From NCBI GenBank assembly GCA_937981955.1, contig CALJNA010000027.1:1-42157 (forward strand): a stretch of 42,157 nt of DNA, written 5' to 3'. The first letter of the stretch is position 1, and every line of letters begins with the position of its first letter. Under the pieces are notes generated by a model. It saw only the letters and a program-made list of their open reading frames with translations. It searched no databases and was not told the origin of the DNA. Shown one piece after another: positions 35,964-42,157 of this stretch. The stretch comes from an uncultured Granulosicoccaceae bacterium (GTDB taxonomy: Bacteria > Pseudomonadota > Gammaproteobacteria > Granulosicoccales > Granulosicoccaceae). The translations under genes were made by a program, and so were the position numbers.

Positions 35964-38387
35964 TTAAAACAATATCTTGTAAACATCGTCGTATGTGGCG
36001 GCAAAGTGTATTTTCAATCCTTTGGTTATGTGCTTTGGGAGCTCTTTTACATCACCCTGATTGGCATCCGGCAGTACCACAGACTTGATGCCAACACGTC
36101 TTGCTGCGATCAGTTTCTCTCGAATACCTCCCACTGGCAGCACTTTGCCTGTTAATGTTATTTCTCCGGTCATGGCAAAGTCCTTTTTTACCGGTTTTTT
36201 CAACGCCAAAGAAAGCAGAGCGCTGGTCATGCTGATACCTGCACTCGGTCCATCCTTTGGTGTTGCTCCCTCAGGTACATGCAAGTGCAGACTGTTCTTC
36301 ATGAAATACTCATCTGTCACACCAAAACGCGTGCCGTTGGTGGTAACAAAGCTGTGTGCGATCTGGGCAGATTCTGTCATGACTTTACCAAGCTGGCCGG
36401 TCAGTCTGATGCTTCTGTCTTTGCCGTGTACGCGAGTTGCTTCAATGGGCAGTGTCGCACCGCCCATAGCCGTCCAGGCAAGACCGGTGACCACACCAAT
36501 GCCGCTCAAGCGTTTCTCGTTTTTAAACGGTGCTTCACCGACAAACTCAACCAGATTCTTGTTAGAGATGCTGACGCTTTTTTCTTTGCCTAGTAGTTTG
36601 ACAATGCTTTTGCGCAAAATGCGATTCAATAATTTTTCAAGGTTTCGAACCCCGGCCTCTCGTGCGTAACCTTCGATTAAGGTACGCAGAGCGGAGTCTG
36701 AAATTTTGACCTGACTTTTTTGTACTTTGTTTCTCTCGAGCAACCGTGGCCACAGGTGTTTTTGCGCAATTTCCAGTTTTTCCTCGGCTATGTATCCACC
36801 GTGACGGATCATATCCATGCGATCGAGTAACGGGCGCGGAATGGTATCGAGCTGATTGGCAGTACAAATGAAAAGCACTTTTGACAGATCGACTCGCAGA
36901 TCGAGGTAGTGATCAAGAAATTCGCTGTTCTGTTCGGGGTCGAGTACCTCGAGCATGGCCGAAGCAGGATCGCCCTGATAGGACTGACCCATCTTGTCGA
37001 TTTCGTCGAGCATAATAACGGGGTTGCAGACATCGACTTCTTTCAATGCTTGCACAAGTTTTCCGGGCATCGCACCTATATAGGTCCGCCTATGACCTTT
37101 TATTTCAGCTTCATCGCGCATGCCACCGACACTGAAACGATAAAATTTGCGGCCGAGACTTTCTGCAATCGATTTGCCGATAGAAGTTTTACCAACGCCC
37201 GGAGGCCCGACAAACAGCAAGATAGACCCGCTGACTTCGCCCCTAAACGCTCCCATGGCAAGAAATTCGAGAATACGGTCTTTTATGTCGGCCAACCCTG
37301 CATGGTCGCGATTCAAGATGGTTCTGGCCGATCGCAAGCTGAACTTGTCTTTGGAGTGATTACCCCAGGGGACAGAGCATAACCAGTCAACATAGTTTCG
37401 TGTAACACCGTATTCGGGTGAACCGGTTTCGAGTACGCTCATCTTTTTGATTTCTTCATCAAACCGATTTTGCACGTGCTCCGGTGGGGTACGCTTCTCC
37501 ATGCGTTGTTTGAAGTCGTCAATATCGGACGTTCGATCGTCTTTGGCGATACCCAGTTCGCGCTGAATAATTTTTAGTTCTTCGCGCAGGAAAAATTCGC
37601 GCTGGTGTTTCGTCATCTTCTGCTCGACCTCAGAGCGAATTTCGCTTTGCAGTCGCGCTACTTCGAGTTCCTTTTGCAATAACACCAGCACTTTTTCCAT
37701 ACGCTTTTGCAGCGGTACTGTATTCAGAATCAATTGCAAGTCAGCACCTGGAGCGGTGGTAATGGCAGCAGCAAAATCGGCCAATGGTGAAGGCTCATTC
37801 AGATTGAAGTGATTGAGAAAATTCTTCAGCTCTTCGTTGTACAGCGGATTAAGTGGGATAAGCTCTTTGATCGACTGAATCAATGCCATTGCATAGGCTT
37901 TAATTTCTGGCGTCTTAACCACTTTCTCTGGTGGATAGGTTACTTCAGCGGCAAACGGCGGTTCCCTGCTAATCCAGTCTTGCAATTTGAAGCGCTGCAG
38001 GCCTTGTGCGATAAATTGAATTTTTCCATTGCTGCTAACGACATTATGCAGCTTGACCACGCAGCCAATTTTGGCAAAATCGTCCGGGTTGGCTTTAGCG
38101 CCTTCCTGATCGCCTGCGTAACACAGCCCAAGCAGGTGCGAGTCCATTTTGGCAAGGCTGGCAAAGGTTTCCTGCCAGGGGTCTTCATCAATGACCAGTG
38201 GCTGGACCTGTGCTGGAAAGAAAGGGCGCTCGAATATTGGCAATAACAACAGGTGGTCGGGCAGGTTCTGATCCGGCAGTATTAGATTGGTTCGGGACTC
38301 GAAATCGGAACCAAGCGTTTCCTCGCCACCTGATTCATCAGTCTCATCCATAACGATGCCGGATTCGTCGTCGTTGCTACTATTCAT
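35964..38387 (-). CDS. lon: ATP-dependent Lon protease, AsrA-like
   Basis: AAA+ serine protease that degrades damaged and regulatory proteins. The 807 residues have an acidic extension (1-30), a LAN substrate domain (about 40-250), a coiled-coil segment, the AAA+ module with Walker A GPPGVGKT (394-401), Walker B IMLDEID (458-464), sensor region FICTAN, and the protease domain with catalytic S715 in KDGPSAG and K758 in GGIREKLIAA. All catalytic residues are intact. The N-terminal wording (LLPIFERPFFPAQVQPLVID, LIPLNPLYNEELKNFL) matches, from memory, the second Pseudomonas Lon, AsrA, more than canonical Lon. It is not beside clpPX or hup, where canonical lon usually lies. Confidence 0.93.
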   Translation of the reverse strand: MNSSNDDESGIVMDETDESGGEETLGSDFESRTNLILPDQNLPDHLLLLPIFERPFFPAQVQPLVIDEDPWQETFASLAKMDSHLLGLCYAGDQEGAKANPDDFAKIGCVVKLHNVVSSNGKIQFIAQGLQRFKLQDWISREPPFAAEVTYPPEKVVKTPEIKAYAMALIQSIKELIPLNPLYNEELKNFLNHFNLNEPSPLADFAAAITTAPGADLQLILNTVPLQKRMEKVLVLLQKELEVARLQSEIRSEVEQKMTKHQREFFLREELKIIQRELGIAKDDRTSDIDDFKQRMEKRTPPEHVQNRFDEEIKKMSVLETGSPEYGVTRNYVDWLCSVPWGNHSKDKFSLRSARTILNRDHAGLADIKDRILEFLAMGAFRGEVSGSILLFVGPPGVGKTSIGKSIAESLGRKFYRFSVGGMRDEAEIKGHRRTYIGAMPGKLVQALKEVDVCNPVIMLDEIDKMGQSYQGDPASAMLEVLDPEQNSEFLDHYLDLRVDLSKVLFICTANQLDTIPRPLLDRMDMIRHGGYIAEEKLEIAQKHLWPRLLERNKVQKSQVKISDSALRTLIEGYAREAGVRNLEKLLNRILRKSIVKLLGKEKSVSISNKNLVEFVGEAPFKNEKRLSGIGVVTGLAWTAMGGATLPIEATRVHGKDRSIRLTGQLGKVMTESAQIAHSFVTTNGTRFGVTDEYFMKNSLHLHVPEGATPKDGPSAGISMTSALLSLALKKPVKKDFAMTGEITLTGKVLPVGGIREKLIAARRVGIKSVVLPDANQGDVKELPKHITKGLKIHFAATYDDVYKILF

Positions 38388-38493
38388 ACCGCTGTGCCTT
38401 GGGTTCGTCCGTCGAGGTCGGAATGACTAAAGATATGTAATATTGTGTTCTTTTCAAGGCTCATGCCGTTGATGGTAAGGCGGCGCAAAATGG

Positions 38494-38515
38494 CAAAACC
38501 AGGCAGACGCCGGTT
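38494..38515 (-). terminator. Terminator after rep
   Basis: On the minus strand AACCGGC pairs GCC-t-GGTT (one bulge) around the 4-nt loop GTCT and is followed by TT, 15 nt after the rep stop, before lon. A short but plausible intrinsic terminator. Confidence 0.45.
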
Positions 38516-38529
38516 CGGTAAAGTGCTGA

Positions 38530-40539
38530 TTAATCGTCAGCCAGCATGTCCATCAAGCCCTGCAACGCCTGTTTACCGGCCACTCGCTGCGCACCAGTAT
38601 CTTCCGTGCCCACTTCACCTAACACCAGGACATCTTCCGGGGGCAGATCGGCGAGATACCTGCTCGGTTCGCAGGCACTTAATTCGCCATACTTCTGACG
38701 CGAGCGCGCCCGGGTAAACGTCAAAGTATGCTGCGCTCTGGTCATTCCAACATAGGCCAGACGACGTTCCTCTTCCAGCGCGTTATCGTCTACGCTATTG
38801 CTGTGTGGCAGAATTTCTTCTTCCATTCCGACCATGAAAACGTGTGGAAATTCCAACCCTTTTGCAGCATGAAACGTCATTAGCTGAACCTGGTCGTGGC
38901 CTGCGTCTTCTTCCTGTCTCGATAGCATGTCATGCAGACACATACGAGACACGGCATCGCTTAATGGGACATCCTTGCCATCTTCATCAACCAGCATTCG
39001 ACCCAGCCAGCCGAGAAACTCTTCAACGTTAGCGATTGCTTTCTCTGCTTGCTGTGGCGTATCGGCTTGTCTTTCAAGCCAGCCTGTATAGTCCATATCG
39101 TGGAACAGGGTATTGACCACATCTTTCGCATTACCGCGCTCCGCGTTATCAGCGGTCAGGGTTAGCCAGTTGGCAAAACGCTGCAAGCGATGCAGCGGCT
39201 TGCCACTGAGCGATTCGGCAAGTCCCATGCTATGACACGCGTTAAACAAAGTGGAGTTGGACTGTCGGGCATATTCACCCAGTTTTGACAAAGTAGTTGG
39301 CCCAATTTCCCGTCGCGGTGTATTGATGCATCGAAGGAACGCTGTGTCATCATCCGGGTTCACTAACAGCTTCAGATAGGCGAGCATATCCTTGATTTCA
39401 ACGCGATCGAAAAACGAACTGCCGCCACTGATGGAATAAGAAATCTGTTTTTCCCGCAACGCTTGCTCGAACACACGTGACTGGAAGTTACTACGATACA
39501 AAATGGCAAAATCACCAAAGCGTCTGCCTTTTTGAAAATGTTGCGTCATGATTTCAGCGACAACCCATTCCGCTTCATCGATTCCGTGTCTGCAAATGGA
39601 TATGCGCAATTCATCACCGATACCCAATGCACTCCAAAGCCGCTTTTCAAAGATGTGCGGGTTGTGACTAATCACCTCGTTCGCACAGCGAAGGATTCGC
39701 TGACTCGACCGATAATTTTGCTCCAGCTTGATGACTTTTAAGTTCGGGTAATCGGTTTGCAGGTTCATCAGGTTTTCAGGTTGCGCACCGCGCCACGAAT
39801 AAATTGACTGATCATCGTCGCCAACTGCCGTTAAAGCACCAAAACGGTCAACCAGTAAGCGGATAATCTCATATTGAGCAGCGTTGGTGTCCTGGTACTC
39901 ATCGACTAACAGATGTCTGGTTTTGTTTTTCCATCGTTCCTGTACTTCGGGGTGTTCGCGTAACAGTTGCACAGGCAGGCTGATTAAATCGTCGAAGTCG
40001 ACTGAATTGCAGGCGCGCAGCAAGCGCTCATAGTCCTTGTAGAGCAGGGCGGCTACTCTGGTCTGGTCATCAGTTGAATCGCTGAGCGCTTTGTCGGGTG
40101 TAACAAAGTTGCTTTTCCAATTGGAAATAATCGACTGCGCTGTTCGTTCTTCCATCGCACTGTTCTGTTCGCTGATGATTTCGCGCAGTGCTGATTGTGA
40201 ATCGCTTTGGTCCATAATCGTGAAGCCGCGACGTAATCCAATGTGCTGGCCGTCCTTGTGCAACATGTTCAGACCAAGGCGATGAAACGTTGAAATCGAC
40301 AAACCACGCACGGTTTTCGCGTCGAGTTTTTTGCGCAAACGATCGCGCATTTCCGTGGCAGCTTTGTTGGTAAACGTTACTGCGATAATGGAGCTTGGGG
40401 AGTACTGCTTATCGGTTATCAGGTGAGCGATTTTCTCGGTGATAACCCCGGTCTTTCCGCTGCCTGCACCGGCGAGTACAAGCACAGGTGTGTCAATGTG
40501 AAGCACAGCGGCTCGTTGCTGAGGGTTAAGCTTATTCAT
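38530..40539 (-). CDS. rep: ATP-dependent DNA helicase Rep
   Basis: SF1A 3'-5' helicase that clears proteins ahead of the replisome through its link with DnaB. The 669 residues show motif I AGAGSGKT (23-30), TFTNKAATEMRDRL (Ia), VDEYQDTN (II), VGDDDQSIYSWRGA (III), LEQNYRSSQRIL (IV), QLMTFHAAKGLEFPHVFM (V) and EERRLAYVGMTRAQ (VI). Similarity to E. coli Rep (673 residues) holds over the whole length, for example in KISTFHRLGL-type and NPDDDTAFLRCINTPRREIGP segments, distinguishing it from UvrD and PcrA. A 13-bp palindrome lies 23 bp upstream of the ATG. It is separated from lon by 142 bp. Confidence 0.95.
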   Translation of the reverse strand: MNKLNPQQRAAVLHIDTPVLVLAGAGSGKTGVITEKIAHLITDKQYSPSSIIAVTFTNKAATEMRDRLRKKLDAKTVRGLSISTFHRLGLNMLHKDGQHIGLRRGFTIMDQSDSQSALREIISEQNSAMEERTAQSIISNWKSNFVTPDKALSDSTDDQTRVAALLYKDYERLLRACNSVDFDDLISLPVQLLREHPEVQERWKNKTRHLLVDEYQDTNAAQYEIIRLLVDRFGALTAVGDDDQSIYSWRGAQPENLMNLQTDYPNLKVIKLEQNYRSSQRILRCANEVISHNPHIFEKRLWSALGIGDELRISICRHGIDEAEWVVAEIMTQHFQKGRRFGDFAILYRSNFQSRVFEQALREKQISYSISGGSSFFDRVEIKDMLAYLKLLVNPDDDTAFLRCINTPRREIGPTTLSKLGEYARQSNSTLFNACHSMGLAESLSGKPLHRLQRFANWLTLTADNAERGNAKDVVNTLFHDMDYTGWLERQADTPQQAEKAIANVEEFLGWLGRMLVDEDGKDVPLSDAVSRMCLHDMLSRQEEDAGHDQVQLMTFHAAKGLEFPHVFMVGMEEEILPHSNSVDDNALEEERRLAYVGMTRAQHTLTFTRARSRQKYGELSACEPSRYLADLPPEDVLVLGEVGTEDTGAQRVAGKQALQGLMDMLADD

Positions 40540-40561
40540 GGGTGTAACGCGATAAGTGGAG

Positions 40562-40574
40562 CGCTAGTCTAGCG
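40562..40574. promoter_or_regulatory. Palindrome upstream of rep
   Basis: CGCTAG-T-CTAGCG is a perfect 13-bp palindrome 22 bp before the rep start codon. It could be an operator for rep or a short transcript hairpin. The remaining part of the rep/phosphatase divergent gap (40575-40779) shows only a TTGACA at 40597-40602 without a convincing -10. Confidence 0.35.
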
Positions 40575-40779
40575 GCTTCGACGCCAAAGGTCAGCGTTGA
40601 CAAATCGTGAAATAGAAGATTCAACTTGCACGCACAACTGCGATGCTGAGTATCGCCTTATAATTGGCATGAAGCGGTGATGGTGTCGATCGGCAGCGGC
40701 TAATATTTGTTTAAATTCTGATCAACTGTTTCTGGCGTATCTTTGCTGACTTATCAACTTATCTACTGTTGCGAACCTT

Positions 40780-41622
40780 ATGAACCCTGCGGAACTGGAA
40801 CAAGCACTCAACGTTGCGATAAAGGCGTCTGATGCGGCTGAGAACACCATAAAAGATCATCTTGCTGCAGAAGACTGGTCTGTGAGTTACAAAAGTGACG
40901 ATAGTCCGGTAACGGAAGTCGATGTGGCTGCCGAAAAAGCGATTCATACCGTGCTGACTGAACATTCTCCGAACGCAGCTTTTTTTGGTGAAGAAACAGG
41001 CCACACGGAAGCGGCAAACCTGTCGAGTGACGCCGAGCCTTTGGTCGCCGGTGCCAGCACTGAGCTGCTGTGGCTGGTGGATCCAATCGATGGCACGAAG
41101 AGTTTTATTCGCAACATGCCTTTTTACTCTGTACAGATTGCGTTGCAGGATGCAGGTGAATTGTGCGTGGGTGTATCGAACGCTCCGGCTTATGGTGAAC
41201 GATTAATTGCCAGCAAGGGTGGTGGTGTACTGCTTAATGGTGAGCAAGTCGTTTGTAGAAAAACGCAAGGTTTGTCGGACGCATTTTTGTCCACAGGCAA
41301 TCTTGACAGGCTTGCCAAAAACCCCGATGCCTGGAACGTGTTCGGCCAAATTGTCACAACGGTTCGTCGCGTTCGCGGCTACGGTGATTTTTGTCATTAT
41401 CATCAATTGTGTTGCGGCCAAACAGATTTAATTATCGAATCAGACGTGAACATTCTCGACATAGCTGCTTTAACGGTCGGCGTTCGCGAAGCCGGTGGGA
41501 TCATCACAGATTTGGCTGGAAAGCCTGTGGGACTCGAAACGACGTCTGTTTTGGCGGCAGGGACTAAAGCTTTACATGAGCAAGTGTTGGGGATGCTTCA
41601 GCCGACGGGTGTGGGCTTTTAA
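40780..41622 (+). CDS. Inositol monophosphatase-family phosphatase, HisN-like
   Basis: 280 residues of the Mg-dependent, Li-sensitive phosphatase superfamily. Metal-site motifs are present: FGEETGH (Glu pair), WLVDPIDGTKSFI (D-x-I-D-G-T-x-x-F) and NILDIAALTVGVREAGGIITDLAG (C-terminal Asp). The wording DPIDGTKSFIRNMPFYSVQIAL and VRRVRGYGDFCHYHQLCCGQTDLIIES is closest, from memory, to HisN-type histidinol-phosphate phosphatases rather than SuhB or CysQ; the histidine pathway role is therefore an inference. A 27-residue insertion-like stretch (TEAANLSSDAEPLVAGASTEL) sits between the first two motifs. The gene stands alone, divergent from rep, with no his genes nearby. Confidence 0.82.
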   Translation: MNPAELEQALNVAIKASDAAENTIKDHLAAEDWSVSYKSDDSPVTEVDVAAEKAIHTVLTEHSPNAAFFGEETGHTEAANLSSDAEPLVAGASTELLWLVDPIDGTKSFIRNMPFYSVQIALQDAGELCVGVSNAPAYGERLIASKGGGVLLNGEQVVCRKTQGLSDAFLSTGNLDRLAKNPDAWNVFGQIVTTVRRVRGYGDFCHYHQLCCGQTDLIIESDVNILDIAALTVGVREAGGIITDLAGKPVGLETTSVLAAGTKALHEQVLGMLQPTGVGF

Positions 41623-41734
41623 TTGGCAGACAGGGAAGTTGATACTATTTTTTAGATAGATTCAGCGTACGCAACATGTTAGTAGCGTTTGGATGACCTG
41701 ATTGGTTGAGCGCAAGCGAAGAACTAGCAACTGT

Positions 41735-41962
41735 TTATCGTTGCCTTCTTCGCGTCGCATCTGTTTCTTTGTTTTTCGCTATGAGAGCGTAAACAGTGAT
41801 GGCCACAAAAATACCCAGTGCAGGCAATAGTACATAATCTAGCCAACCGACCATTGCTGACAACCCCACAGCCCCCAACAACAGCACTAGCATCGGCGTG
41901 AAGCAACAGAGCGCTGCGATTACGGTACCGATTAATCCGGTCGTGAAGAGTTTTTTATTCAT
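41735..41962 (-). CDS. merF: MerF-like small mercury-transport protein
   Basis: 75 residues with two transmembrane segments (about 8-36 and 42-62), the first carrying the vicinal cysteine pair C19-C20 in ALCCFTPMLVLLLGAVGLSA, and the conserved WLDYVLLPALGIFVAITVYAL of the second. MerF moves Hg(II) across the inner membrane using two cysteine pairs; here the second, C-terminal pair is missing and replaced by TDATRRRQR. A GTG at 41986 could extend the N-terminus by eight residues; neither start has a clear Shine-Dalgarno, and the ATG is chosen by homology. No merA, merP, merT or merR is in the window, so mercury resistance is not established. Confidence 0.75.
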   Translation of the reverse strand: MNKKLFTTGLIGTVIAALCCFTPMLVLLLGAVGLSAMVGWLDYVLLPALGIFVAITVYALIAKNKETDATRRRQR

Positions 41963-42032
41963 GAGCGTGTTTTTTGGCAGTTGCACTATTTAGAGCGACA
42001 AATGAGCCAATCGTTCCAAAACTGCTCCAGAT

Positions 42033-42063
42033 GAGTGGGGCTGGTATCACGCTAGCCCCACTC
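42033..42063 (-). terminator. GC-rich stem-loop near the window end
   Basis: GAGTGGGGCT (42033-42042) and AGCCCCACTC (42054-42063) form a perfect 10-bp stem with an 11-nt loop. It overlaps the stop codon of the possible gene entering from the right and precedes merF. No T-tract follows, so termination is uncertain. Confidence 0.45.
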
Positions 42064-42157
42064 GTTAGTTTGCTTAGCAGCGCGCTGTTGCAGCGTGCGG
42101 GGAGCAAGATTTAATAGTTTCAATCGATCACAAAACACATCGATGAAAATATCCATG
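42052..42157 (-). CDS. Possible 3' end of a gene entering from the right
   Basis: On the minus strand a frame is open from the window edge to a TAG at 42052-42054, encoding about 34 residues that begin MDIFIDVFCDRLKLLN and end KQTNEWG. The ATG lies at the very edge (42154-42156), so this could be a small complete ORF or only the C-terminus of a larger gene. The sequence is not recognised. The stem-loop at its stop codon gives weak support that a transcript ends here. Confidence 0.25.
   Translation of the reverse strand, partial: MDIFIDVFCDRLKLLNLAPRTLQQRAAKQTNEWG

Noticed and set aside
40597-40625. TTGACA upstream of the HisN-like gene as a promoter
   Set aside because: No acceptable -10 at 16-19 bp spacing.
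41965-42114. About 50-codon minus-strand frame overlapping the merF start (ending ATAKKHAHE)
   Set aside because: Only TTG/GTG starts, no Shine-Dalgarno, no recognisable family, and it overlaps the other open frame from the window edge; kept only as a note.

Overview
The window reads as a chromosomal segment of a free-living, probably marine or aquatic gammaproteobacterium of moderate GC content. This rests on gene order: tRNA-Leu / rnr / rlmB / rpsF / rpsR / DUF2232-type membrane gene / rplI / dnaB / alr is the Pseudomonas-like order as I remember it, pepA-holC-valS divergent from lptF-lptG is typical of gammaproteobacteria, and xerD is followed by dsbC. No species can be named from sequence alone. 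Almost every base lies in an intact gene. I see no insertion sequence, phage or CRISPR array.

Layout. 1-9.1 kb: tRNA-Leu(CAG) on the minus strand with a good stable-RNA promoter, then RNase R with a very long Lys/Ala tail, RlmB, S6, S18, an integral membrane protein, L9, DnaB and alanine racemase. 9.3-14.6 kb: 7Fe ferredoxin, GalU, a two-domain FAD/GcvT demethylase-dehydrogenase and an MFS transporter. 14.7-16.9 kb: minus-strand envelope operon lemA-TPM-TPM. 17.0-18.9 kb: ABC-F protein YheS. 19.0-21.5 kb: three unrecognised exported proteins in a row (beta-barrel-like, lipoprotein, Tat-like exported beta protein). 21.6-26.9 kb: pepA-holC-small acidic protein-valS. 27.0-29.3 kb: lptF-lptG, half of the LPS export ABC machine. 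29.3-30.6 kb: RDD protein, a 450-bp AT-rich gap, and a small histone H1-like Lys/Ala repeat protein. 30.8-35.9 kb: moeA, xerD, dsbC, a TPR protein and a DUF3187 protein. 36.0-40.5 kb: a Lon protease resembling the AsrA-type paralogue, and Rep helicase. 40.8 kb to the end: a HisN-like inositol-phosphatase-family enzyme, an orphan MerF-like protein and the 3' end of a possible further gene.

Functionally the window is mostly housekeeping: translation and RNA turnover (rnr, rlmB, rpsF, rpsR, rplI, valS), replication and chromosome handling (dnaB, holC, rep, xerD) and envelope building (alr, galU, lptFG, lemA-TPM, dsbC). The most unusual material is (i) the control region of the H1-like gene at 30.05-30.21 kb: a direct repeat over a candidate promoter, an intrinsic terminator inside the leader, and a second pairing in which one arm of that terminator is perfectly complementary to the Shine-Dalgarno region; (ii) the same kind of Lys/Ala-rich sequence forming the last ~135 residues of RNase R; (iii) a second copy of the tRNA-Leu 3' end 97 bp from the gene; and (iv) the cluster of unknown exported proteins at 19-21.5 kb. 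I did not find a clear multi-gene novel system. The H1-like leader is the best candidate for undescribed biology.
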